Positions 16,695 to 24,567 of a stretch of 64,000 nt of DNA are shown here, piece after piece. The DNA is taken from positions 112,118 to 176,117 of the forward strand of contig SWJS01000004.1 in the NCBI GenBank assembly GCA_007556525.1. Reading direction: 5' to 3'. The notes under the pieces were generated by a model. That model saw nothing but the letters and a program-made list of their open reading frames with translations, had not been told where the DNA came from and made no database searches. Position numbers and translations under genes: made by a program. Position 1 is the first letter of the stretch, and each line of letters begins with the position of its first letter. Origin of the DNA: Lysobacteraceae bacterium CU05-9 (GTDB lineage Bacteria; Pseudomonadota; Gammaproteobacteria; Xanthomonadales; Xanthomonadaceae).

Positions 16695-17113
16695 ATCCAT
16701 GGCTGCTCGCGTTTTTTGGTGGCGTGTTGATCGGACTCTCCGCAACCATGTTGCTTTTGTTCAACGGACGGATCGCCGGAATCAGCGGAATTTTCAGCGG
16801 TGCGATGACGAATCGCGGCGACGATCGCACCTGGCGGATCTCTTTCTTGCTCGCGATGATCATAGGCGCAACGCTCTACATCAAGTTCGTGCCGGGAGCG
16901 CCGCAACCACGCGAAGGTTTTAGCAATGTGCTGTTAGTTGCGGGCGGTTTGATCGTCGGCGTCGGAACGTACATCGGCGGAGGCTGCACAAGTGGTCACG
17001 GTGTTTGTGGACTCGGCCGACTTTCGAAACGATCGTTGATCGCCGTATTGGTCTTCATGGTCACTGCAATCGTTACTACATACATCGTCCGTCACGTACT
17101 GGTGATTGCATGA
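16691..17113 (+). CDS. YeeE/YedE-family transporter, first half (PmpA-like)
   Basis: 140 residues, about four membrane segments, with the family signature GGGCTSGHGVCGLGRLS containing the conserved Cys. YeeE/YedE proteins import sulfur compounds such as thiosulfate. The protein is half the size of E. coli YeeE and must pair with the next gene product, which overlaps it by 4 nt. Confidence 0.88.
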   Translation: MNPWLLAFFGGVLIGLSATMLLLFNGRIAGISGIFSGAMTNRGDDRTWRISFLLAMIIGATLYIKFVPGAPQPREGFSNVLLVAGGLIVGVGTYIGGGCTSGHGVCGLGRLSKRSLIAVLVFMVTAIVTTYIVRHVLVIA

Positions 17114-17535
17114 AATTACTGATTGCAATTTTGTCAGGGCTACTCTTCGGCGTCGGACTCGCGATGTCCAGTATGGTTGATGCCAATCGCGTGCTCGGCT
17201 TTCTCGACATCACCGGCAATTGGGATCCAACATTGATGTTCGTACTCGGCGGTGCAGTGCTCACGACGTTGATCACATTCCGCTTCATTCTCAAACGCCC
17301 AAAACCCATCGACGACACCTGCTTCCACATCAATCCAAGCAACGCGATCGACAAACGCCTCATTACTGGCTCCGCAATTTTCGGCATTGGCTGGGGACTC
17401 GCCGGCTACTGCCCCGGCCCCGCAATCGCCACTCTACCGACGACCGCTGAAGCACTGTGGTTTATTCCGTCTATGGCAATTGGTATGTTAGTAGCGAGAG
17501 CTTCCACTAAATCGTCTACCTCTACCTCTAACTAA
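17110..17535 (+). CDS. YeeE/YedE-family transporter, second half (PmpB-like)
   Basis: 141 residues, about four membrane segments, with GIGWGLAGYCPGPAI holding the conserved CPGPA motif and an earlier MVDANRVLGFLDITG. Forms the other half of the split sulfur-compound transporter. The last residues, STKSSTSTSN, are encoded by a CTACCT tandem repeat, so a repeat has grown into the 3' end of the gene. ATG overlaps the previous stop. Confidence 0.88.
   Translation: MKLLIAILSGLLFGVGLAMSSMVDANRVLGFLDITGNWDPTLMFVLGGAVLTTLITFRFILKRPKPIDDTCFHINPSNAIDKRLITGSAIFGIGWGLAGYCPGPAIATLPTTAEALWFIPSMAIGMLVARASTKSSTSTSN
17509..17533. repeat. Repeat family C, inverted copy (CTACCT tandem) at the pmpB-like stop
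   Basis: CGTCTACC-TCTACC-TCTAAC covers the last codons and stop codon of the transporter gene. It is the reverse complement of the family C copies at 18225 and 18974. Confidence 0.85.
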
Positions 17536-17547
17536 GAGACTAGTGTT

Positions 17548-18231
17548 ATGTGCGGCCGCTTCGCCCAAGTCCTCCTCAAGAGTCACCTCCCGCCCGGCAT
17601 CGATGAGCATCTTCGCGACCCATTGAACGAGCACATCACCCCGCGCATGAACATCGCGCCGACTGCCGACGTCTCAACGATCGCAACGTTCGAAGGCCAA
17701 CGTCTCGCATTGCCGATGAAGTGGGGTCTCGTCCCAAACTGGAAAAAAGACCTCTCTCCCCCAACCCCCATCAACGCCCGCATTGAAACCATCAACGAAA
17801 GTGGTATGTTCCGCGGTGCTTTTCGATATCGCCATTGCGTCATCCCCGTCCGCAACTATTACGAATGGCTCGCAGGTCCCGCACCGAAGCAACCTTACGC
17901 GATCGCGCACGCCACCGATGAAGCACTCTGGTTCGCGGGCATCCACGAACTCTGGACCGACGGCGGCAACAGCGCCCTCCTCACTTTCAGCGTCATCACC
18001 GCACCTGCAATTGGTCTCGCCCAAAAAGTCCACGAACGCATGCCCATCATGCTCACACCCGAGAACGTCGCACCATGGTTGGAAGCAACGGATCCGAAGG
18101 ACTCGTTCAAAATCCTCAACCAACCACCGCCACCACTCGCAATCTATCCAGTGAGCAAGCGGGTGAATAACGCGCGGAACGAGGAAGCGGATCTTGCGGA
18201 ACCTATTGGTGAGATTGAATTGTCGAGTTAG
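17548..18231 (+). CDS. yedK: SRAP-domain protein (HMCES/YedK family)
   Basis: 227 residues. The catalytic Cys2 follows the initiator Met in MCGRFAQ, and PRMNIAPT, WGLVPNW, INARIETI, RHCVIPVRNYYEW and WFAGIHELW follow in family order. SRAP proteins crosslink their N-terminal Cys to abasic sites in single-stranded DNA and protect them during replication. Flanked by inverted copies of repeat C; the stop codon TAG is part of the right-hand copy. Confidence 0.93.
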   Translation: MCGRFAQVLLKSHLPPGIDEHLRDPLNEHITPRMNIAPTADVSTIATFEGQRLALPMKWGLVPNWKKDLSPPTPINARIETINESGMFRGAFRYRHCVIPVRNYYEWLAGPAPKQPYAIAHATDEALWFAGIHELWTDGGNSALLTFSVITAPAIGLAQKVHERMPIMLTPENVAPWLEATDPKDSFKILNQPPPPLAIYPVSKRVNNARNEEADLAEPIGEIELSS

Positions 18232-18269
18232 AGGTAGAGGTAGACGATTGAGTGAAAGCGCGCCAGCGC
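18225..18269. repeat. Repeat family C, direct copy 1
   Basis: 45 bp beginning GAGTTAGAGGTAGAGGTAG, identical to 18974-19018. Its tandem 6-mers AGTTAG-AGGTAG-AGGTAG place TAG triplets in one frame, the first being the stop codon of the SRAP gene. A degenerate inverted remnant follows at about 18277-18303. Confidence 0.9.
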
Positions 18270-18329
18270 AACAGCACTCACTCCTCTAACTCCTACTCGT
18301 ACTCAGAGAGCGCAGCGATCAAAAATGGA

Positions 18330-18437
18330 GATGGCCCCGCCGACGATTCCCGGCGCCCACATCAGTAAATACCGTTGCTGCCTTCCGGCCCTGGCGGAGT
18401 TTTCTACCTAGTGTCGCGGGAGGCCAACGGGGCCACC
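18330..18437 (-). ncRNA. ffs: Signal recognition particle 4.5S RNA
   Basis: The minus strand carries the SRP domain IV tetraloop hairpin with GGCCGGAAGGCAGCAACGG, the Ffh-binding core. The ends pair perfectly over at least ten bases (GGTGGCCCCG with CGGGGCCATC), giving a 108-nt single hairpin as expected for proteobacterial 4.5S RNA. It guides Ffh to ribosomes making membrane proteins. The rest of the gap 18232-18571 holds only repeat C. Confidence 0.95.
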
Positions 18438-18571
18438 ATAGTGACTTGCAGACTCACCATCGCGGTGAGCCAAACATTTTACTACATTCCGACAACATCG
18501 ATTGATTCATCAATTCGCAATCTACGCTGTGATAGATTTTTGGTAAATCAAACAAAACATGGAGTTGGGAC

Positions 18572-18961
18572 ATGAAGCGATTGGTTCTTTTGGCAGTAAT
18601 GGGGGCTGTGGGTCTGGGCGTTGCGCCGGTTTCGTTCGCCGCAAACTGCGACCGCACCGTCTTGCGCAACGATTACGACTACATCTATTGCTCGCGCAAA
18701 CTTTACGAGAAAACTGATGCCGAACTCAATGCCAACTACAAGGCTCTGCGTGCCAAACTAGGCCCCAACTCCCGCAACGCTGCAACGTTGAAATCCGGCC
18801 AATTGCGCTGGATCCGTGAGCGCGATGCCGAGTGCATGAGCAGCTCCGGACTCAGCGTCGATTGCGCCCTCGAGAAGACCATCGAACGCAACTCGTGGCT
18901 GCAGGATCGTTTGCGTGAGTGCAAGACTGTGGGTTGTATGCGGTCCAAACTCGGCGATTGA
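18572..18961 (+). CDS. Exported LprI/DUF1311-family protein, possible lysozyme inhibitor
   Basis: 129 residues with a signal peptide ending VSFA. The mature part has six cysteines and the DUF1311 pattern: C..TVLRNDYDYIYCSRKLYEKTDAELNANYKAL then LRWIRERDAEC and a C-terminal KTVGCMRSKL. Some members of this family (LprI of Mycobacterium) inhibit lysozyme, so a periplasmic protective role is possible but not shown. GGAG lies 7 nt before the ATG. It sits with ffs in a segment bounded by identical direct repeats. Confidence 0.78.
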   Translation: MKRLVLLAVMGAVGLGVAPVSFAANCDRTVLRNDYDYIYCSRKLYEKTDAELNANYKALRAKLGPNSRNAATLKSGQLRWIRERDAECMSSSGLSVDCALEKTIERNSWLQDRLRECKTVGCMRSKLGD

Positions 18962-18973
18962 AATCGCCGGTTT

Positions 18974-19018
18974 GAGTTAGAGGTAGAGGTAGACGATTGA
19001 GTGAAAGCGCGCCAGCGC
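18974..19018. repeat. Repeat family C, direct copy 2
   Basis: Identical to 18225-18269 over 45 bp and starting 12 nt after the stop codon of the LprI-like gene. Confidence 0.9.
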
Positions 19019-19048
19019 TCAGAGCGCCCGCGGCAATCACTGGATAGT

Positions 19049-19068
19049 CTACCTATACCTCTACCTCA
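19049..19068. repeat. Repeat family C, inverted copy at the moaA stop
   Basis: CTACCT-ATACCT-CTACCT runs into the minus-strand stop codon of moaA (19066-19068). Confidence 0.8.
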
Positions 19069-20049
19069 TCCACCGATGAGGAACATCTCAACCTTCCGGT
19101 TCTCCCGCTCCGCCCGTTGCTCACTGTAACGGTCTGCTCTCCGCGCCCAAACGTTGATGATGCGTTCGCGCAAGGCGTCAGGTGATGAGAGCACATCACG
19201 CAATGCGTGACCCTTCCCTGAGAACAAGCACGTCCAGAGCTGACCGTCGGCGCTGATGCGCGCGCGATGGCAATCACCACAAAATGGCGCCGTAATCGAA
19301 CTGATCAAACCAATCTCGCCGACACCATCGGTGAAGCGATAACGCGATGCGACTTCGCCGAGATAATTAGGATCAACGGGTTCCAGCGGCGCGATGGCAG
19401 ACAATCGCTCCAGTACTTCGGCAGATGGCACGACTTCCTCGCGCGTCCAACCATTAACGTTGCCCGTATCCATGTATTCGATGAAGCGAATGACGTAACC
19501 ATGTTCGCGCGCAAACTCAGCAAGCGGAACGATTTGGGATTCGTTGACGCCGCGTTGGACGACGGTGTTGATTTTGATGTTGTCAAAACCGACTTCAGAT
19601 GCAATACGCAAGCCATCCAGCACATCCGACAAGCGACCGCGGCCACCGGACATCTCCAGGAACTGATCGGGATCCAACGAATCAAGACTGACCGTCAAGC
19701 GAGAAAGACCTGCTTCCTTCAATGCCAAAGCATTACGTGCGAGCAACGAACCATTCGTCGTCAACGCGATGTCGTCGAGACCCTCAAGCGAAGAGATGCG
19801 GGAAATGAAGTTGGGGAGATTTTTGCGGAGTAAAGGTTCCCCGCCGGTCAAACGCAATTTGCGAACTCCGAGAGAAACAAATGTGCGGACGATGGTTTCC
19901 ATCTCGTCGAAGGACATGCGCGCGCCTTCGAGGAACTCGTCGGAGTCAGGATAGAGATCCGCGGGCATGCAATACGGGCAGCGAAAATTGCAAGCTTCGA
20001 TGACCGACAATCGCAAGTCACGTAAAGGACGGTTAAGCAAATCGTGCAT
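19066..20049 (-). CDS. moaA: GTP 3',8-cyclase
   Basis: Radical SAM enzyme for the first step of molybdenum cofactor synthesis. 327 residues. The SAM cluster cysteines are Cys20, Cys24 and Cys27 (CNFRCPYC), the substrate cluster cysteines are Cys257, Cys260 and Cys274, and the C-terminus ends in Gly-Gly, which is needed for activity. No other moa or moe gene is near. Three bases separate it from kdkA upstream. Confidence 0.97.
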   Translation of the reverse strand: MHDLLNRPLRDLRLSVIEACNFRCPYCMPADLYPDSDEFLEGARMSFDEMETIVRTFVSLGVRKLRLTGGEPLLRKNLPNFISRISSLEGLDDIALTTNGSLLARNALALKEAGLSRLTVSLDSLDPDQFLEMSGGRGRLSDVLDGLRIASEVGFDNIKINTVVQRGVNESQIVPLAEFAREHGYVIRFIEYMDTGNVNGWTREEVVPSAEVLERLSAIAPLEPVDPNYLGEVASRYRFTDGVGEIGLISSITAPFCGDCHRARISADGQLWTCLFSGKGHALRDVLSSPDALRERIINVWARRADRYSEQRAERENRKVEMFLIGG

Positions 20050-20052
20050 GGC

Positions 20053-20835
20053 TTAGATGCCGCGAGCCCACGCGGCGTCGTAAGCGGCTTTGAGTTTCGC
20101 GTAGCCGGTTTGCGCGACGTCATCGGAAAGCTTGCCGTCACTTTCCTTCGCGAGTTTGAGAACGGAACGTTTGAGGCGTTCGAGATTTTTCTCACGCCAG
20201 GAAGTATCCGGAATGCGAATGGCGGATCGGTCAAAATCAATCAACCACCCCTGCCCGCGCGGATTAAACACAATGTTGTGCGCGTTGAGATCGGCGTGAT
20301 CGAGTCCTTTGCGATGTGCGCGCGAGATCAAACGACCGCAGGCCTCCCAAGGAGCAGCAGCGCCCTTCTCAATCATCATCGCGCCGAACGTTTGAATGTC
20401 GCGAAGGAACTGCACGAGAATCGCCGCACGATAAAACCGACCCTTCCGCCAATACATCGCCGCGATTGGTTCGGGTACCGGCGCGCCATTTTCGTAAGCT
20501 TCAGCGGTCAAGTGATATTCGGTGAAGCTGCGTGTCTTGTTGCCACCGTGCCACATGTAGCGGTCTTTCATGATCGGTGCGACGAGACCACCGCGAAGAT
20601 ATTGGCGAAGCAACAACGGACCGATCGGAGTTTGCACGACGTATGCGCCGCCGCGGCCGCCCGTCTTGATCTTGTCAGCGCTTTCGCCCCAATAGGCAGG
20701 ATCAAACCACTCGTGCGTGATCAGCGGACCAAGGGAGTTGCGGGTGATGACAGCACCTTGCCCGGTGGCATCATTCTTGAAACGGATGTCGACATCTGAA
20801 GCAGCTGGGCACATCTCCCAACTATAACAAACCAA
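20053..20835 (-). CDS. kdkA: 3-deoxy-D-manno-octulosonic acid kinase
   Basis: 260 residues of the KdkA/RfaP kinase-like fold. Visible are GGRGGAYVV (nucleotide loop), LRQYLRGGL, the catalytic loop GLDHADLNAHNIVF and the metal-binding LIDFDRS. Phosphorylates the Kdo residue of lipopolysaccharide inner core, as in Xanthomonas, Vibrio and Haemophilus. The start may be ATG 20835 or ATG 20814 (MCPAASDVD). GGGAG abuts the latter, so the start is uncertain. Confidence 0.9.
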   Translation of the reverse strand: MVCYSWEMCPAASDVDIRFKNDATGQGAVITRNSLGPLITHEWFDPAYWGESADKIKTGGRGGAYVVQTPIGPLLLRQYLRGGLVAPIMKDRYMWHGGNKTRSFTEYHLTAEAYENGAPVPEPIAAMYWRKGRFYRAAILVQFLRDIQTFGAMMIEKGAAAPWEACGRLISRAHRKGLDHADLNAHNIVFNPRGQGWLIDFDRSAIRIPDTSWREKNLERLKRSVLKLAKESDGKLSDDVAQTGYAKLKAAYDAAWARGI

Positions 20836-20863
20836 CCAATTCGTATTGCGTTAAACTGCCAAA

Positions 20864-21697
20864 ATGGGGACGACAAAATTCAAATGGGGCGTTTTTTCAG
20901 CAATATTCGGTGTTGCGTTGCTTGGCAATGCATCCGCGGCTGAGCCGGTCCCGAGCGATGAATTGAGGCTGCAGGTGAAGCGCCATCTGGTATCGCGGGA
21001 TCGCAACATCTGGCTCGACATTTACACGGGTACCTGGAAGTCGCACGGCTTGATGCAGATTCGCGACGAACGCTTCGTGACGTCGTTCGAAGGTTATCAG
21101 CGTGGCACGAAGCTCGACCTTAAGTCGTACGATGCCGACCGTGGATTGGAAGCGCCACCGTTGTTCAGCATCGAAGGCGATCTCGACGTCATGAAAGCGA
21201 CGATGACTGCGAAAATCACGGACAACCGCTCTGGTGTCGTCCGCAACGTCACACTCGTGCCGCCATTTCCGATCAAGGACCGCCCCGCTTTCACGTTCAA
21301 ATTTCTCGGCTATCACGATGCGGCCGCATACCGTTGGCACGTCACGCAAATTCAAGTCATCGATAAGAACACTAAGCAGGCCGTGCAAACTCTGTCGGGC
21401 TTCGATGCCATGCCACTCGCTTCGTACTACGAAGACATCAACTTTGATGGCTATTTTGATTTACGGATGAGCGCAAACTCGTGGAACGAGAGCATCGCCA
21501 ACGAGAATTATCTCTATTGGCTCTATGACCCGAGCACCAAACGCTTCAAACGTTCTGCGCAATACGAAGCGCAACCGGGATTTCTGGATACGTCGTTTTG
21601 GTGCAAGGAATTGCGCTTCTATGGTCCAAACAATTTCAATTACATCGACGGAAAGATGGTGCCGGCACGCAATACTTTTTGCCGACCATGGGATTAA
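20864..21697 (+). CDS. Exported protein with a calcium-type DxNFDGxxDL motif (XAC2610-like?)
   Basis: 277 residues with a signal peptide ending ASAA. The mature protein is beta-rich, and near residue 190 it has EDINFDGYFDLRM, matching the DxNFDGxxDL loop of the XAC2610-type periplasmic lysozyme inhibitors of Xanthomonas, which protect the cell from its own T4SS lysozyme effectors. I see only this motif and the exported beta-rich character, so the family call is tentative. Two cysteines (CKELRF and NTFCRPWD) near the end could form a disulfide. Followed 3 nt later by another exported protein gene. Confidence 0.55.
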   Translation: MGTTKFKWGVFSAIFGVALLGNASAAEPVPSDELRLQVKRHLVSRDRNIWLDIYTGTWKSHGLMQIRDERFVTSFEGYQRGTKLDLKSYDADRGLEAPPLFSIEGDLDVMKATMTAKITDNRSGVVRNVTLVPPFPIKDRPAFTFKFLGYHDAAAYRWHVTQIQVIDKNTKQAVQTLSGFDAMPLASYYEDINFDGYFDLRMSANSWNESIANENYLYWLYDPSTKRFKRSAQYEAQPGFLDTSFWCKELRFYGPNNFNYIDGKMVPARNTFCRPWD

Positions 21698-21700
21698 GAC

Positions 21701-22303
21701 ATGATTTCAAAAACACAATTCATCGCGCTCACCGCTGGAGCATTGATCGCGATTTCGTCTGTATCAGCAATTTCTGCGGCATCCAAGAAGCGCAGCAAAC
21801 CGAAATACGAGACGCCGCCGTCAGCGGAGGCACTCGAAGTGCAGCAGTACACGAATGCGCGTCCTGCCATAGCAAGTGCAGCTCCTGTCGCACAAGGGGT
21901 GCGTGGATGTGGCTTCGAAAAGCCGAATCATGCCGACGCCGACATCTACAATACCCTGCGCTCAGAAAAAACTCCGCAGACATTCACGTGGAAAATTGCG
22001 CGCGACAAATTCATTCCCAAGGACTCGCTCGTTGAGATCAGCGTGACCTTCAAAGGCGACGTCACGTTGATGGAGAGCTACAACGGCGACGACATCTCGC
22101 CGTCGGAACCGAACGTCAGTGAATACGGCCAGATGGGCACGTGGAAATGTGCAATTGATGAGAACTCTCATATCGTCCTGACGAATGAGGACTCCGGCGA
22201 AAAAATTTATTTCACGCCGCAGCTCGACGTGGACACCATGACGATCTCAACAATTTTCGATCTCGATGGAAAGAAGTTCGAGACGATTGAATCAGACGAT
22301 TAA
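21701..22303 (+). CDS. Exported protein of an unrecognised two-cysteine family, paralogue A
   Basis: 200 residues with a signal peptide ending ISAA and a basic linker. The conserved part runs from GVRGCGFEK through IYNTLRSEKTPQTFTWKIA, IPKDSLVEISVTFKG, YNGDD, GTWKCAID and IVLTNEDSGEKIYFTP. The same order of motifs is found in the gene at 23372, so the two are paralogues. The two cysteines (RGCGF and WKCAI) probably form a disulfide. Function unknown. Its stop codon overlaps the stop codon of the convergent next gene in TTAA. Confidence 0.75.
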   Translation: MISKTQFIALTAGALIAISSVSAISAASKKRSKPKYETPPSAEALEVQQYTNARPAIASAAPVAQGVRGCGFEKPNHADADIYNTLRSEKTPQTFTWKIARDKFIPKDSLVEISVTFKGDVTLMESYNGDDISPSEPNVSEYGQMGTWKCAIDENSHIVLTNEDSGEKIYFTPQLDVDTMTISTIFDLDGKKFETIESDD

Positions 22304-23280
22304 CCCGGCGTTTGGTCTTTGACCTTAGGAACATCCCTTGCCGGCTCTATCCGAGGCTCGTCGGTGTTGTCGTACTCATCATCCGTATCTGAGCCAGGAC
22401 CGAAATACGGCGTCGCATTGACTTTGCTCGGCGCCAAAACGAAACTGCGCAATGGCTTGATCAATCGACTGTCTTCATCTTCACGCTCGTTCGGACGGCA
22501 GCTCCCATAAATTTGATTAAGGACTTCTTCTGTAAGCTTTCCGTCGCGCTTAGTGAAACCGCGATCGCCATCCATTGTTGCAAGTTGATTGCCGCGCAAG
22601 ATCAAATCAAAATTGATCGGCGGCATCGCTCCACGGCTGTCGTATCCGAAGCGAACGTGGTTGGTTCCTTCCGGCAATTTGTAAACAAGAATTTCCGGCT
22701 TCGGCGACTGACGATAAGGATGATCTTCGTCACCCAAAGACACATTGCCGATGAAAAGATATTTCGCGGCGCTCTTCTTCATCTTCGGCAGCGAATACCG
22801 ATCCGACCATTGATATTTGTCGTCGGGGAAAAGCTTGCGCATTTTCGCGGGGATTGCGTCCGTATCGGAAACTGCAAACACCGGTTCTTCTGCACGCGAC
22901 ATCGAGTACCCCATGAACTCAATCAGCAACTCGTTATCGGCGATGTCGGGGTTGTTTTGCGCTGCCATTGGATACAACGTCGACGACTGCTTGATTTCGC
23001 GGAACGAATACGCGCCGGGCTTACCGGGAATGTGCTCCCAGCGACCCCACGCGAGCAAGTCCAAACTGCCTGCCATCAACGCGAAACAAAAGTCATTATT
23101 CGGCAACACAGCGAGCTGCTCAGCGCTATCAACGGTCCCACGCGAGTATTGTCCTTCTACTGGATCCACAACTCGATTTGATGGAGGCTTCGGTAGCGCA
23201 ACGGGATCAAGCGCCAACGCAGGCACGCCAACCAACACTCCCAATACCAACGCACCCACCCACTTCGACCAAGCTGACAT
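22300..23280 (-). CDS. Exported protein of unknown function with an acidic tail
   Basis: 326 residues with a signal peptide ending PALA. The mature part has two cysteines (NDFCFALMAG and YGSCRPNE), a beta-rich middle (YLFIGNVSLGDEDHPYR, LPEGTNHVRFGYDSRG) and an acidic C-terminal region with GSDTDDEYDNTDEP. I recognise no family. It lies between the two paralogous two-cysteine genes on the opposite strand, which suggests a functional group in the periplasm. Confidence 0.7.
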   Translation of the reverse strand: MSAWSKWVGALVLGVLVGVPALALDPVALPKPPSNRVVDPVEGQYSRGTVDSAEQLAVLPNNDFCFALMAGSLDLLAWGRWEHIPGKPGAYSFREIKQSSTLYPMAAQNNPDIADNELLIEFMGYSMSRAEEPVFAVSDTDAIPAKMRKLFPDDKYQWSDRYSLPKMKKSAAKYLFIGNVSLGDEDHPYRQSPKPEILVYKLPEGTNHVRFGYDSRGAMPPINFDLILRGNQLATMDGDRGFTKRDGKLTEEVLNQIYGSCRPNEREDEDSRLIKPLRSFVLAPSKVNATPYFGPGSDTDDEYDNTDEPRIEPARDVPKVKDQTPG

Positions 23281-23371
23281 TGCGTGACTCCGTTTTTTGA
23301 TAATTTGAAATTAGCAGAGCTACATCACATTCACAAGTTGATATGATGCAATTTGTCACGGGGAGAATGCC

Positions 23372-23956
23372 ATGCGGAAAGTTACTTTGGGTCTGACGGT
23401 TGCGATTGCATTGCTGGCTGCGAATGCACATGCCGCGCCGCCGAAGAAGAAATTGCCGCCGCCAATTAAACCTCCAATGATCCAGCCTCCGCCGGTGTAC
23501 GAACCGCCCCAACGCGTCCATGGTTGCGGTGCAACGTATTCGGATGACGTGAAGTCGCGGGTTTATCGCGCATTGGGTACCACGGATGAGCCGAGAGCTT
23601 TTGCATGGAAACTCAGCACGAAGGAAACAATTCCCGCCGATACGCTGATTGAATATCGCGTGCAGTTCGACGGCTTCGCGAAAGTTGAAGCGGCATACAA
23701 CACGTATGAGATGAAACCTGAGCCGGCGGATTCAAATGATCGGGTCGCCATCTCGCAATCTGTGAAGTTCGGCTGGTATCAGTGCAAGGTGGATGCGAAG
23801 GGCGTGATTGTTTTGACGGAGAAGGATACGAAGGAAGTTTTGCGCTTCATTCCGACGATGGATAAGCAAAAGAAAACCGTCCTTTCCCTGAAGTCGGAAA
23901 AGGACGGCTTGATTCTCAAACCCGCGAAGGCAAGTTACCCGCCGCCGAGTCTGTAA
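23372..23956 (+). CDS. Exported protein of an unrecognised two-cysteine family, paralogue B
   Basis: 194 residues with a signal peptide ending AHAA and a Pro-rich linker (LPPPIKPPMIQPPPVYEPP). From RVHGCGATY on it matches the protein at 21701: YRALGTTDEPRAFAWKL, IPADTLIEYRVQFDG, a YNTYE motif, GWYQCKVD and IVLTEKDTKEVLRFIP. The two cysteines and the T/D pattern are kept. GGGGAG lies 8 nt before the ATG. Ends 12 nt from the convergent infC. Function unknown. Confidence 0.75.
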   Translation: MRKVTLGLTVAIALLAANAHAAPPKKKLPPPIKPPMIQPPPVYEPPQRVHGCGATYSDDVKSRVYRALGTTDEPRAFAWKLSTKETIPADTLIEYRVQFDGFAKVEAAYNTYEMKPEPADSNDRVAISQSVKFGWYQCKVDAKGVIVLTEKDTKEVLRFIPTMDKQKKTVLSLKSEKDGLILKPAKASYPPPSL

Positions 23957-23968
23957 CGCGGGAGAAGA

Positions 23969-24490
23969 TTACTTCTTCTTCGGCGCGATCATCATGACCA
24001 TCTGACGGCCTTCGACGCGCGGACGTGATTCAATCACGATTTCGTCGCCGAGATCCGCTTCGATGCGCTCCGCCATTTGACGGCCGAGTTCCATGTGCGA
24101 CATTTCACGGCCACGGAAACGGATGTTCACCTTGACCTTGTCACCGTCTTCGAGGAAGCGACGCATGTTACGCAACTTGATCTGATAGTCACCTTCGTCG
24201 GTGACCGGACGGAACTTAAGTTCCTTGATTTCAAATTGCTTCTGTTTCTTCTTCGCAGCGTTGGCTTTCTTCTGCGCTTCAAACTTGAACTTGCCGAAGT
24301 CCATGATCCGGCAAACCGGTGGATCGACGTTCGGTTGAATCTCAACGAGGTCTAAGCCTTCGTCTTCCGCTGCACGCAATGCATCGTCACGGCTGAGAAT
24401 GCCGAGCTGCTCACCATCGCTGCCAATCACGCGAACGCGGGGTACGCGGATTTCGCTGTTCTTGCGGTTTTGTTTTTCCGGGGTACTGAT
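23969..24490 (-). CDS. infC: Translation initiation factor IF-3, initiated at AUC
   Basis: 173 residues containing the whole IF3 N-domain ([40 protein letters not shown]) and C-domain ([33 protein letters not shown]). The family N-terminus [10 protein letters not shown] is preceded by an ATC codon at 24490, with GGAG 8 nt upstream. No ATG is present, and a TTG at 24511 would lie before the ribosome binding site. infC genes use AUU/AUC/AUA so that IF3 can reduce its own synthesis by rejecting non-AUG starts. The expected rpmI and rplT do not follow. Confidence 0.95.
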   Translation of the reverse strand: MSTPEKQNRKNSEIRVPRVRVIGSDGEQLGILSRDDALRAAEDEGLDLVEIQPNVDPPVCRIMDFGKFKFEAQKKANAAKKKQKQFEIKELKFRPVTDEGDYQIKLRNMRRFLEDGDKVKVNIRFRGREMSHMELGRQMAERIEADLGDEIVIESRPRVEGRQMVMMIAPKKK

Positions 24491-24516
24491 AAAGCTATCT
24501 CCAAAGCCCAAAATGT

Positions 24517-24536
24517 CCCGCTCCCGAAAGAGCGGG
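24517..24536 (-). terminator. Stem-loop between thrS and infC
   Basis: CCCGCTC, loop TTTCGG, GAGCGGG, followed by ACATTTTGG on the minus strand. The U run is weak, so it probably acts as a partial terminator or processing hairpin that sets the infC level. Confidence 0.6.
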
Positions 24537-24546
24537 CGTTGTTCAT

Positions 24547-24560
24547 ATTGTAAATTGTAA
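24547..24560. repeat. Two tandem 7-mers ATTGTAA next to the thrS stop
   Basis: ATTGTAA twice, 7 nt beyond the thrS stop codon, a further example of short tandem units at gene ends. Confidence 0.7.
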
Positions 24561-24567
24561 AACGGTT

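Noticed and set aside
17509..19068. Family C repeats as a CRISPR array
   Set aside because: Repeats are separated by whole genes, occur in both orientations and have no regular spacers or cas genes.
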